DNA of 7,321 nucleotides. Origin: an uncultured Clostridia bacterium. Lineage in GTDB: Bacteria > Bacillota > Clostridia > Oscillospirales > Acutalibacteraceae. Below, piece after piece: positions 1 through 7,016 of this stretch. The DNA is taken from NCBI GenBank assembly GCA_947629295.1, contig CANRDH010000075.1, forward strand, positions 1 through 7,321, in the 5' to 3' direction. The first letter of the stretch is position 1, and each line of letters starts with the position of its first letter. Made by a program: the position numbers and the translations under genes. Under the pieces are notes generated by a model. That model was not told where the DNA came from, did no database searches, and was given only the letters and a program-made list of their open reading frames with translations.

Positions 1-2252
1 CGATTAAGCTCTATATCCTCAGCAAGAAGAATACGTTTTCCTACAAAGTCTTTTCTTACGGTCGTTTCCTCTGCATGAGGCTCCTCTGCCTTTCCGCATA
101 CCTTCAGAAGTGTTGTACGCAGATCGGATACGAAAAGCGGTTTGCTCACAAAACCGTTCACTCCCGCCTTTCTTGCTTCATCCTCAATATCTCCCCAATC
201 GTATGCGGAAAGTATTATAATCGGAGCATCCTCACCGACAACCTTACGTATCTGTCGTGCCGTTTCTATACCGTTCATATCAGGCATGAGCCAGTCTATG
301 ATATATACCTCAAACTTTTCGCCCATTTCCATTGCTTCTACTGTACGTGCAACCGCCTCCTTGCCGTACATTGTCCAATCCGCCTTCATCCCTATCTGAC
401 GAAGCATCTTTGATACACTCTGGCAGGCGTTTAGGTCGTCATCGACAACAAGAGCATGAATACCCTCAAGTTCTTCTATAAGCAGATTTTCCTGAACTTC
501 ATCCTGAAGTCTTAGCTCCAGATTTACTGTAAATTCAGTTCCTTTTCCTACCTCACTTTCAACATTGATCGTGCCGCCCATCATAGTGACGATATTCTTT
601 GTTATCGCCATTCCAAGACCCGTTCCCTGTATTCCGCTCACCGTTGAGGTACGTTCTCTTGTAAAGGGCTCAAATATAACTTTGGCATATTCCGGACTCA
701 TTCCTATACCGGTATCTTTTACCTTGAACTCATACAGACCGTAACCTTCTCTTTTGCACGGCTTCTGAGTAATTCTGATTGACACCGTTCCTCCGGGATT
801 TGTGAATTTCATCGCATTGGATATAAGATTAAGCAGAATCTGATTAAGTCTGAGTCTGTCGCAATATATATTTTCATCGCTAACATCAACCGTATCGACA
901 AAAAGCTCAAGCTGTTTTGCCTTGATATCCGCCTGAATAATATTGCATATATTGTGAAGTATCTCAGCTATATTTTCCGCATTTTCCTCAATGCTAACAT
1001 TTCCCGATTCTATACGGCTCATGTCAAGGACGTCATTAATCAGCGAAAGGAGATGACTTGACGACCTTGATATTTTTGTAAGATAGTCCTTGACCCTTTC
1101 CTTATTGTCAATATGCGTCATAGCAAGAGCGGTAAATCCGATAATTGAATTCATGGGAGTACGGATATCATGCGACATATTGTTAAGGAAGGTCGTTTTT
1201 GCCTTGCTTGCCTGTTCGGCGAGTGCAAGCGCCTCAGAAAGCTTTTTACGGTGCTGTATTTCGACTGCGAGAGTCTTTGTACGTTTACGTATAAGAATAA
1301 TCGAAGCAAACACACCTATTAATATTATAATCACAACAAGCATTGCCATAATACTTGCTATGGACGCACTTTGCTTCCAGAAAACCGACATAGGAACCGA
1401 CATTACAAAATACCAGTCAACATTTTCCATAGGAGTAAAGGTCATAATGCAGGTATCCCCATTTGGAGGCGTATGGGTAATATAGAAATTCTCCTTATCA
1501 TCAATCTTCTTCTGAATATCCTCCGTTGTGTAGTTTCCCATCAGACCTTCATCAGTTATCTCGGAATAAAAATTCTCCTTCGTGCCGTCGCTGCTATTCC
1601 TGTTAATTTTTACGATATAGTTACCGCTTTTATCTATAACGCTGCTATAGCCTTTGCCGTCGTAGCTGTCTATCTTCAGCTCATCCTGCAAGGCATTAAT
1701 ATCCATTCTGCACACAAGATAGGTATAGTTTCTTCCGTCAACGGTAAAGGGAGTGATTTTTATACCCATTACCAATATCTCGCTTCGCCCCTCAACGCTT
1801 GCCTCAAGATTATCCCTTCGGTATATAAAACGCTCGCCTGCCTTTTTATATTGCTCAAGCATCTCCTTATTGTTTGAAAGCTTCATGCTGCTGTTCAGCG
1901 TATCTCCGTTATCCGCAAAAAGAGTTAAACGGATACAATCTATCAAATACTTGGACGAGCTCAGCTTTTGCATAAGCTCCTCCGTAGTTTCACATTTCTC
2001 CTGTCTTATATTCAGCGCTATACCGTCAAGTGTATCCCATCTGTTATCAAGACTTGAGGTTATTGCCTTTTTATCATGGTTAGCAAGCTCCTCCATCGTA
2101 CTGATAGAATTATCGGTTATTATATTGCTTATCAGGAAAAAGGAAAAAATAATAACAGCTATTCCCAATATAAAGGTCATTGAAATAATCAATGTATTAT
2201 GTATTCTGGTCCTTCGCTCTTCTTTGTTAAATTCCTTATCTGTGCTGTTCAT
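1..2252 (-). CDS. Hybrid sensor histidine kinase/response regulator, Cache-type sensor (C-terminus outside the window)
   Basis: This is a membrane sensor kinase that should autophosphorylate on histidine and pass the phosphate to its own receiver domains. About 750 residues are visible. The order is: cytoplasmic N-terminus; TM1 at residues 21-42; extracytoplasmic sensor at 44-290, Cache-like by size and placement between two TM helices; TM2 at 296-321; linker coil at 322-350; HisKA with the H-box NMSHDIRTPMNSIIGF (phospho-His361); HATPase with N-box Asn479, G1 box DTGIGM (513-518) and G2 box GTGLGM (543-548). Receiver 1 has the acidic cluster DDD (604-606), phospho-Asp653 in IDWLMPDMNG, and Lys704 in SKP. 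A second receiver begins at about residue 738 (RILLAEDIELN, acidic pair 745-746) and runs off the edge. The ATG at 2252 is chosen because AGGGA lies 11 bases upstream; an in-frame GTG at 2261 is too close to that site. The signal sensed is unknown. It has its own promoter, so it need not be co-transcribed with clpE. Confidence 0.93.
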   Translation of the reverse strand, partial: MNSTDKEFNKEERRTRIHNTLIISMTFILGIAVIIFSFFLISNIITDNSISTMEELANHDKKAITSSLDNRWDTLDGIALNIRQEKCETTEELMQKLSSSKYLIDCIRLTLFADNGDTLNSSMKLSNNKEMLEQYKKAGERFIYRRDNLEASVEGRSEILVMGIKITPFTVDGRNYTYLVCRMDINALQDELKIDSYDGKGYSSVIDKSGNYIVKINRNSSDGTKENFYSEITDEGLMGNYTTEDIQKKIDDKENFYITHTPPNGDTCIMTFTPMENVDWYFVMSVPMSVFWKQSASIASIMAMLVVIIILIGVFASIILIRKRTKTLAVEIQHRKKLSEALALAEQASKAKTTFLNNMSHDIRTPMNSIIGFTALAMTHIDNKERVKDYLTKISRSSSHLLSLINDVLDMSRIESGNVSIEENAENIAEILHNICNIIQADIKAKQLELFVDTVDVSDENIYCDRLRLNQILLNLISNAMKFTNPGGTVSIRITQKPCKREGYGLYEFKVKDTGIGMSPEYAKVIFEPFTRERTSTVSGIQGTGLGMAITKNIVTMMGGTINVESEVGKGTEFTVNLELRLQDEVQENLLIEELEGIHALVVDDDLNACQSVSKMLRQIGMKADWTMYGKEAVARTVEAMEMGEKFEVYIIDWLMPDMNGIETARQIRKVVGEDAPIIILSAYDWGDIEDEARKAGVNGFVSKPLFVSDLRTTLLKVCGKAEEPHAEETTVRKDFVGKRILLAEDIELN

Positions 2253-2355
2253 TGTACTCACGTTCCCTATTTTCAGTTATTCGATAAATCTTCATATATC
2301 TCAACAAAAAAACATTCATTCAAACAAAAAATACCGCATACTTACAGTTATATTT

Positions 2356-2384
2356 ATTGTAACATATACTCAGTATTTTTTCAA
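2356..2384 (-). promoter_or_regulatory. Sigma-A promoter of the histidine kinase gene, extended -10
   Basis: On the minus strand a -35 TTGAAA (2384-2379) and a -10 TACAAT (2361-2356) are separated by 17 bases. A TGT just before the -10 gives the extended TGn motif. Transcription should begin near 2349, leaving a leader of about 97 bases before the ATG at 2252. The leader is AT-rich and shows no recognisable riboswitch. Confidence 0.7.
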
Positions 2385-2459
2385 CCGCAAATTTACAATA
2401 TTATAAATTTTTTAAAGGTATCAAAAAATTGAGAATTATTGTTTTCGGCAGTAAAGGAC

Positions 2460-2492
2460 AAAAAAATTGCATCCATTACATAACAGCAATTT
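2460..2492 (-). terminator. Possible second, weak terminator downstream of clpE
   Basis: On the minus strand AAATTGC (2492-2486) can pair with GCAATTT (2470-2464) across a 15-base loop, and a run of T follows (2466-2460). The stem is AT-rich and the loop is long, so it is a weak candidate. It would act as a backup to the stronger hairpin at 2539-2566. Confidence 0.3.
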
Positions 2493-2527
2493 ATATTCGG
2501 AAAGTAATCATCTGACTTTTGCCTGCA

Positions 2528-2566
2528 TAAAAATAAATCCCGCAAACACAAATACGTATTTGCGGG
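2528..2566 (-). terminator. Intrinsic terminator of clpE
   Basis: The minus strand carries CCCGCAAA (2566-2559) pairing perfectly with TTTGCGGG (2546-2539) across a 12-base loop, followed by a T-rich stretch ATTTATTTTTA (2538-2528). It begins 14 bases after the clpE stop codon (2582-2580) and separates clpE from the kinase gene. Confidence 0.8.
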
Positions 2567-2579
2567 TTATATTCATCTG

Positions 2580-4895
2580 TTACTTTACCTCAAGCTTTAT
2601 CTTTCCGTTCTTTGCAGAAAGATTGATTGAGCAAATCATACCGTCGGGACTGTCCACAATCGAGGTTGCAATTTTGTCCTCAACCTCCTTGCGTATAAGG
2701 TTGCGGAGGTCTCTTGCACCGCTCTGACCTCCATATGCCTTTTTTGCAAGATATTTGCAGGCATTATCGTCATAAGTGAATGTTATGCCCTTTTCCTTCA
2801 ATGTGCCTATATATTCGTCAAGCATAAGTCCTGATATTTTGACAAAATCAGATTCGGTAAGATTTTTGAATACTATTATCTCATCCAATCTGCTGAGAAA
2901 TTCAGGTCTGAGAAATTCCGAAAGCGCCTTCATTACCTTTTCTTTGGTTGCCTGATCCTGAGTCTTTGCAAAACCGAGGGCATTTTCACGCTTGTCACTT
3001 CCCGCATTCGAGGTCATTACTATAACCGTATTGCTGAAATTGACCTTTCTTCCCTGCGCGTCCGTCAGCGTTCCCTCATCAAGTATCTGTAAAAGTATAT
3101 TGAGTACGTCGGGGTGAGCCTTTTCTATTTCGTCAAACAAAAGCACGGAATAAGGTCTGCGGCGGATTTTCTCCGTTACCTGCCCTGCCTCGTCATACCC
3201 TACATATCCCGGGGGTGAGCCGATTATCTTTGATACCGAATGTTTTTCCATAAATTCGGACATATCAAGACGTATAAGCGTTTCCGGAGTGTTGAACAAT
3301 TCCGAAGCGAGCACTTTTACAAGCTCTGTTTTTCCGACGCCTGTCGGCCCGACAAAGATAAAGGACGCAGGTCTCCTTCTGGGACTTATCTGCACTCTGC
3401 TTCTCTTTACGGCTGCTGCAAGTGCCGCAACTGCTTCCTCCTGACCTATAACCTTGGAGCTCAGTTTACTTTCAAGGTCGGAAAGCTTCTTCAGTTCATT
3501 CTCCTTCACCTTTGACGCCGGTATTCCTGTCCAAAGCTCAATCACATGGGCAATATCATCCTCCGTCACATCAGCGAAAAGAGCGCGTGCGTCCATTTCC
3601 TCTATGTCCTTTTCAATCTTTGCAATATCTGTCTTTACCGTCGCCAGCTTCTCATAATCTATATTCTCTTCATTTTCGAGTTCTTCACAAAATGCCTTGA
3701 GCTCCTTTATTTTATCCACGGAACGGTCATATTTTTCGAGATCCCTGTTTCTCAAAGAGGCATGGGTGCAGGATTCATCAAGCAAATCTATTGCTTTATC
3801 AGGAAGAAAACGGTCAGTTATATATCTTTCCGAAATAACGACTGTCTTTCGTACTATATCATCCGACATATGTACTCTGTGGTAATCCTCATAATATCTC
3901 TTGACACCGACAAGTACATCAATGGTATCCTGTATAGACGGCTCAGCAACCGTAACAGGCTGAAAACGTCTCTCAAGCGCTCCGTCCTTCTCAATAAAAC
4001 GGCGGTATTCGTTGAAGGTCGTTGCTCCGATAACCTGTATTTCGCCCCTTGAAAGCGCGGGCTTCATTATATTCGCGGCATTCATGGAGCCTTCGGATTC
4101 ACCCGTTCCCACAAGACTGTGAATCTCGTCTATAAACAGTATAATATTCCCTGCTTCCCTGACCTCGCTGATAAGTCCCTTGATACGGCTTTCAAACTGT
4201 CCTCTGAACTGTGTACCCGCAACAAGAGCAGTCAGGTCAAGAAGCTGAATTTCCTTATCTTTAAGTCTGTGCGGAACATCCCCATCGGATATTCTGAGCG
4301 CAAGACCCTCTGCTATTGCAGTCTTTCCTACTCCGGGTTCACCTATAAGACAGGGATTATTTTTGGTACGGCGCGAAAGTATTTGTATAACTCTGTCTAT
4401 TTCCTTATCTCTGCCTATGATTCTGTCAAGCTCGCCGTCAGCGGCACGCTGAGTAAGATTAGTGCAGTAAGAATCAATATGTTTTCTGCCCTTGCGTTTT
4501 TTCTGAGCTTCCTTTTTATTCTGCTTTTCCTCGCTTTTTTCCTTATCGGAGAGTTTTTCACTCGGATTCTTTGAGCCGAACAGATTTTTGAAGAACGGCG
4601 GAAAGGTAGGCGCACCGCCTCTGCTGAAATCACCGTCTTCTTCGTCTTCCTCGCCGATGCCCTCGAACTCCTCTCCTTCGGTCATGAATCCGGAATCGGC
4701 TAAATCGTCCATTTGCTCCTGAATACTGTCAATATCCTCTTCGGATATTCCCATTTTTTCCATTATATCGGTAACCGGCTTAACGCCAAGCTCCTTTGCA
4801 CATACAAGACAATATCCTACTGTATTTGAGGTATCGGCAGAACTTGATACAAACACTACCGCAGGTCTTTTATTGCATTTGCTGCATAACATCAT
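2580..4895 (-). CDS. clpE: ClpE-like ATP-dependent Clp unfoldase subunit with N-terminal zinc finger
   Basis: This is a two-ring AAA+ unfoldase of 771 residues that should feed substrates to ClpP in the cytoplasm. The N-terminus has a four-cysteine zinc-binding motif, C4-x2-C7 and C29-x2-C32, in place of the double Clp N-domain of ClpC/ClpA; this is the hallmark of ClpE. A long charged linker follows: acidic at 73-89, Lys/Glu-rich at 113-138. NBD1 has Walker A GEPGVGKT (185-192), Walker B LFIDE (253-257) and arginines 309-310. A short coiled M-domain lies at about 384-440. NBD2 has Walker A GPTGVGKT (516-523) and Walker B LLFDE (585-589). LGF at 640-642 fits the ClpP-docking loop, and GARDLRN near the C-terminus is the sensor-2 region. 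The first of two tandem ATGs is chosen because AAAGGAG lies 9 bases upstream. The gene has its own promoter and terminator. No CtsR or CIRCE operator was seen. It could be annotated as ClpC; the zinc finger favours ClpE. Confidence 0.92.
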   Translation of the reverse strand: MMLCSKCNKRPAVVFVSSSADTSNTVGYCLVCAKELGVKPVTDIMEKMGISEEDIDSIQEQMDDLADSGFMTEGEEFEGIGEEDEEDGDFSRGGAPTFPPFFKNLFGSKNPSEKLSDKEKSEEKQNKKEAQKKRKGRKHIDSYCTNLTQRAADGELDRIIGRDKEIDRVIQILSRRTKNNPCLIGEPGVGKTAIAEGLALRISDGDVPHRLKDKEIQLLDLTALVAGTQFRGQFESRIKGLISEVREAGNIILFIDEIHSLVGTGESEGSMNAANIMKPALSRGEIQVIGATTFNEYRRFIEKDGALERRFQPVTVAEPSIQDTIDVLVGVKRYYEDYHRVHMSDDIVRKTVVISERYITDRFLPDKAIDLLDESCTHASLRNRDLEKYDRSVDKIKELKAFCEELENEENIDYEKLATVKTDIAKIEKDIEEMDARALFADVTEDDIAHVIELWTGIPASKVKENELKKLSDLESKLSSKVIGQEEAVAALAAAVKRSRVQISPRRRPASFIFVGPTGVGKTELVKVLASELFNTPETLIRLDMSEFMEKHSVSKIIGSPPGYVGYDEAGQVTEKIRRRPYSVLLFDEIEKAHPDVLNILLQILDEGTLTDAQGRKVNFSNTVIVMTSNAGSDKRENALGFAKTQDQATKEKVMKALSEFLRPEFLSRLDEIIVFKNLTESDFVKISGLMLDEYIGTLKEKGITFTYDDNACKYLAKKAYGGQSGARDLRNLIRKEVEDKIATSIVDSPDGMICSINLSAKNGKIKLEVK

Positions 4896-4904
4896 TTTCT
4901 TTTT

Positions 4905-4911
4905 CTCCTTT
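4905..4911 (-). promoter_or_regulatory. Ribosome binding site of clpE
   Basis: AAAGGAG on the minus strand ends 9 bases before the first of two consecutive ATG codons (4895 and 4892). The spacing favours the first ATG, giving a protein that starts Met-Met-Leu-Cys. Confidence 0.7.
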
Positions 4912-4965
4912 CTCCATCAACACCGTATATCGGAGTATTTCGGGGTCATGCATCCCTATTTAGTT

Positions 4966-4995
4966 ATCATAACATATTTTATAAGCCTCTGTCTA
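4966..4995 (-). promoter_or_regulatory. Sigma-A promoter of clpE
   Basis: On the minus strand a -35 TAGACA (4995-4990) and a -10 TATGAT (4971-4966) are separated by 18 bases, each one mismatch from consensus. The predicted start near 4959 gives a leader of about 64 bases. There is no tandem GGTCAAA (CtsR) and no TTAGCACTC inverted repeat (HrcA/CIRCE) around it, so heat-shock control of the Bacillus type is not visible. Confidence 0.65.
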
Positions 4996-5107
4996 TAAAA
5001 AAAAGAAAATAATAGCGGCTTATTGCAAAACATACATAAACTTTAATTTTTTAACTCAGTATTCATTAATTATCTGAATTTTTGAAGTATTGTGATACAA
5101 TTATGAA

Positions 5108-5827
5108 TTATCCCGGAGCTATTATTCCCGTAATAATCATTTCGGGTATGTTAATGTTGTATATAAATTTCAGCAAAAACGTGGAATCAATACTTTCCCT
5201 TAAAATATCAGAGGAATCTGTCGGCAAAAATACAATCAGTATGTAAATAACAAGTGATAAAATCATTATTATGACAGCTGCTGCAAGTATTCCAAGCACT
5301 GCCCCGAAAAACTTATTTACGAAGCTCAATCCCATAACATCAATGGCAGACGTAAGTGATCTTGTCGTCAGGGATATTACCGCAACCAGAATAGTAAACA
5401 ATGCCAATGCAAGAATTATTGTAAGCAATTTCAATATAATCGGGCGTATAAGTCCTTCTACCAATTCCGGAGTATCAATAGCTGCATTTTTTATTTCATT
5501 TGAAAGCTTGTTCTTGTCTACACCGACCATATCCAATGCATTTTTGGCAAAATCCGGGAGATCCTTCATAAGCGCATCTGATATATCATCGGGTTTTGTA
5601 TTCAAAGTTATCTGCGGCATATTTTTTTCGGCCTCTTCGATTATTTTTGACTTTATAAAGCTGTAGTAGAGATTACCGGAAAGGAAAGAGGCAACAAGTG
5701 TTGATATTACTGACGCAACACCCGCTCCTACAAAATGCACGACAGAATTTATCAATCCTCTTTTAAATCCGCTTATTACAAATACAGCAACAATGGCGAT
5801 CACCGTCAAATCAAGTACATAATTCAT
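5108..5827 (-). CDS. CvpA family membrane protein
   Basis: This is an integral membrane protein of 239 residues in the CvpA (colicin V production protein) family. The molecular role of the family is not well defined; in some bacteria it is linked to colicin export, purine genes or envelope stress. Hydrophobic segments lie at about residues 3-20, 29-50, 127-153 and 172-201. The N-terminal pattern (Asp6, then Gly20-Phe-Lys-Arg-Gly24) and the glycine-rich second and fourth helices are typical. Residues 55-125 form a soluble charged stretch that is probably a loop between helices 2 and 3. The ATG at 5827 has an excellent ribosome binding site (AAAGGAGG, 6 bases upstream) and its own promoter. It is not next to zapA or mutS2, its common partners in Firmicutes. 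No clear intrinsic terminator follows the stop codon, so some read-through into clpE is possible. Confidence 0.85.
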   Translation of the reverse strand: MNYVLDLTVIAIVAVFVISGFKRGLINSVVHFVGAGVASVISTLVASFLSGNLYYSFIKSKIIEEAEKNMPQITLNTKPDDISDALMKDLPDFAKNALDMVGVDKNKLSNEIKNAAIDTPELVEGLIRPIILKLLTIILALALFTILVAVISLTTRSLTSAIDVMGLSFVNKFFGAVLGILAAAVIIMILSLVIYILIVFLPTDSSDILRESIDSTFLLKFIYNINIPEMIITGIIAPG

Positions 5828-5833
5828 AAAATA

Positions 5834-5841
5834 CCTCCTTT
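5834..5841 (-). promoter_or_regulatory. Strong ribosome binding site of the cvpA-family gene
   Basis: AAAGGAGG lies 6 bases before the ATG at 5827 and is almost fully complementary to the 16S rRNA tail. It fixes the start codon. Confidence 0.8.
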
Positions 5842-5870
5842 CCTTGTAAAATTACCGATTTTGCTTATAT

Positions 5871-5899
5871 AATATATCATATTACGATAAATATTTCAA
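5871..5899 (-). promoter_or_regulatory. Sigma-A promoter of the cvpA-family gene
   Basis: On the minus strand a -35 TTGAAA (5899-5894) and a -10 TATATT (5876-5871) are separated by 17 bases. The predicted start near 5864 leaves a leader of about 37 bases. With the plsY terminator just upstream, this supports an independent transcription unit. Confidence 0.7.
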
Positions 5900-5960
5900 C
5901 CGATAAAAAGAAGATACATCAGTATTTCTGCTATTTTCATTTATATTCATAATATTAATT

Positions 5961-5992
5961 CAATAAAATAATCGGGAAGCTTACTCCCCGAT
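5961..5992 (-). terminator. Intrinsic terminator of plsY
   Basis: On the minus strand ATCGGGGA (5992-5985) pairs with TTCCCGAT (5978-5971), 8 pairs including one G-T, across a 6-base loop. TATTTTATT follows. It starts 14 bases after the plsY stop codon and ends before the cvpA promoter. Confidence 0.8.
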
Positions 5993-6005
5993 CACAAAAG
6001 CATTT

Positions 6006-6725
6006 TTACTTTCGGCCTGCGGTGATCTTATTTTCATTTCCCTCTATAATTCTTTTAATGTTATCCTTATGTCTTATTATTATAACCAGGCCGTTTATAA
6101 ATGTAATAACGAATACGCACACAATAAATACCACAGACGTATATTTTACAGGTGCAAGTGCAGGAAGTATTCCGGCTCTGTCAAAGAGTCTTAAACCTGC
6201 CGCGGCAAACGGATACAAAGCCGAGCATACAAGCGAGCATTTAGAAATGGTTTTGGTAAAAGCAAATAACAAGGCAAACAGTATAAGCTCAACCACAAGC
6301 ACACGCCAATCAGTCATAATTACAACGGAAGCTGTTGTAACGACACCCTTTCCGCCCTTGAATTTATAATAAACGGGAAACATATGTCCCAGCACGGCAA
6401 ACAGACCCGCAAGATACATAAGCAGGGATCTTTGCAGCTGTTGTTCCGGACTGTCCCAGCCGAATGTCAGAAAATACGGTATCAGAACAGATATGACGCC
6501 CTTAAGAAAATCACCGACAAATGTAATTATTGCCGGTATCTTTCCCACACAGCGAAGAACATTGGTAAAACCCGCATTACCGCTGCCGAGCTTCCTTATA
6601 TCCTGATGCTTGACAAAATACGTAACAATGATTGATGTATTTATGCTGCTGATAAGATACGCTCCTATGCATGATATTAGCACAAACACCCAATAGTTAT
6701 AAAACAAATCAGTAAGTATTTCCAA
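6006..6725 (-). CDS. plsY: Glycerol-3-phosphate acyltransferase PlsY
   Basis: This membrane enzyme moves an acyl group from acyl-phosphate (made by PlsX) to glycerol-3-phosphate, giving lysophosphatidic acid, the first step of phospholipid synthesis. The protein has 239 residues. All family motifs are visible: GSGNAGFTNVLR (47-58), GDFLKG (71-76), GHMFPVYYKFKGGKG (113-127), and a C-terminal RHKDNIKRIIEGNENK (218-233). Hydrophobic segments lie at about 11-37, 63-88, 101-117, 136-157 and 195-217. Motif 1 differs from the common GSGNxGATNVxR by Phe for Ala at position 52. The 20-30 residues beyond the usual length of about 200-215 fall in the segment at 88-100 and in the region at 180-195. The start codon is TTG. 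The gene has its own promoter and terminator and is not beside der or gpsA, a common arrangement elsewhere. Confidence 0.95.
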   Translation of the reverse strand: MEILTDLFYNYWVFVLISCIGAYLISSINTSIIVTYFVKHQDIRKLGSGNAGFTNVLRCVGKIPAIITFVGDFLKGVISVLIPYFLTFGWDSPEQQLQRSLLMYLAGLFAVLGHMFPVYYKFKGGKGVVTTASVVIMTDWRVLVVELILFALLFAFTKTISKCSLVCSALYPFAAAGLRLFDRAGILPALAPVKYTSVVFIVCVFVITFINGLVIIIRHKDNIKRIIEGNENKITAGRK

Positions 6726-6739
6726 AATTATCTTCCTTT
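6723..6739 (-). promoter_or_regulatory. Ribosome binding site and TTG start codon of plsY
   Basis: AAAGGAAG (6739-6732) lies 6 bases before TTG at 6725-6723. An in-frame TAA stop at 6740-6738 closes the frame only 15 bases upstream, with no ATG or GTG between, and the next in-frame ATG is residue 103, after two catalytic motifs. TTG is therefore the only reasonable start. Confidence 0.85.
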
Positions 6740-6757
6740 AAATAAAATTTCATTTTG

Positions 6758-6786
6758 ATTATACATCATATCCCTCAACAAATCAA
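6758..6786 (-). promoter_or_regulatory. Sigma-A promoter of plsY
   Basis: On the minus strand a -35 TTGATT (6786-6781) and a perfect -10 TATAAT (6763-6758) are separated by 17 bases. Transcription should begin near 6751, giving a short leader of about 26 bases to the TTG start codon. Confidence 0.75.
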
Positions 6787-7016
6787 TCCGCGACATTCAT
6801 AAAATCTACAAGATTTACGCATACAAATTATTAATATTAAACGCAAAACATATAATTTCTAAATTTTATACAGCGAAATACAGTGAAAATACCGAAAAAT
6901 CCTTTGATATTAAAATTAATTGACAGCAGGACAACTAAGCACCTCTTAAAGTACTTACAAATATAAGCACACAAACAATTTACGGAAATACATTGAAGCG
7001 TATTAAATCCGATTAG
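6787..7016. other. AT-rich spacer without a gene
   Basis: I see no gene here. The one long minus-strand open frame (7043-6837) gives an unconvincing Cys/Phe/Ile-rich peptide and has no ribosome binding site. The stretch includes a short perfect inverted repeat at 6802-6816, upstream of the plsY promoter. The sequence changes character near 7020, where it becomes less AT-rich. Confidence 0.5.
6802..6816. repeat. Inverted repeat AAATCT-ACA-AGATTT upstream of the plsY promoter
   Basis: A perfect 6-base dyad with a 3-base centre starts 16 bases upstream of the plsY -35 element. Its size and position would suit a transcription factor site. It does not match the FapR or FabT operator patterns I know for lipid genes. 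In AT-rich DNA a dyad this short can occur by chance. Confidence 0.3.

Larger units (their letters stand above)
2253..2579. other. Intergenic region between clpE and the kinase gene
   Basis: This 327-base AT-rich spacer holds the clpE terminator (2528-2566), a second weaker terminator-like inverted repeat (2460-2492), and the kinase promoter (2356-2384). I find no credible gene on either strand. A plus-strand open frame covering part of it (1753-2406) lies mostly antisense to the kinase gene and has no ribosome binding site. Confidence 0.7.

Noticed and set aside
1753..2406. Plus-strand open frame of 217 codons
   Set aside because: It is antisense to the sensor part of the kinase gene and its Ser/Leu/Ile-rich translation is a shadow of that coding strand; it also runs through the kinase promoter.
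3546..4574. Plus-strand open frames opposite the Clp ATPase gene (3546-4052 and 4119-4574)
   Set aside because: The opposite strand carries unbroken AAA+ motifs over the same bases; these frames have no start signals or domains.
4415..4633. Minus-strand 72-codon frame inside the Clp ATPase gene, Arg/Lys-rich
   Set aside because: It is an alternate-frame reading of the charged linker and NBD1 start of the real gene on the same strand.
4923..4950. CtsR or CIRCE operator in the clpE leader
   Set aside because: Only one partial GGTCA half-site and a short CCG-ATATA-CGG pattern exist; there is no second heptad at the right spacing and no TTAGCACTC repeat.
4990..5107. Possible terminator after the cvpA-family gene
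   Set aside because: Only very short AT-rich pairings (such as AATA/TATT around 5010-5023 before a T run) were found; they are too weak to call.
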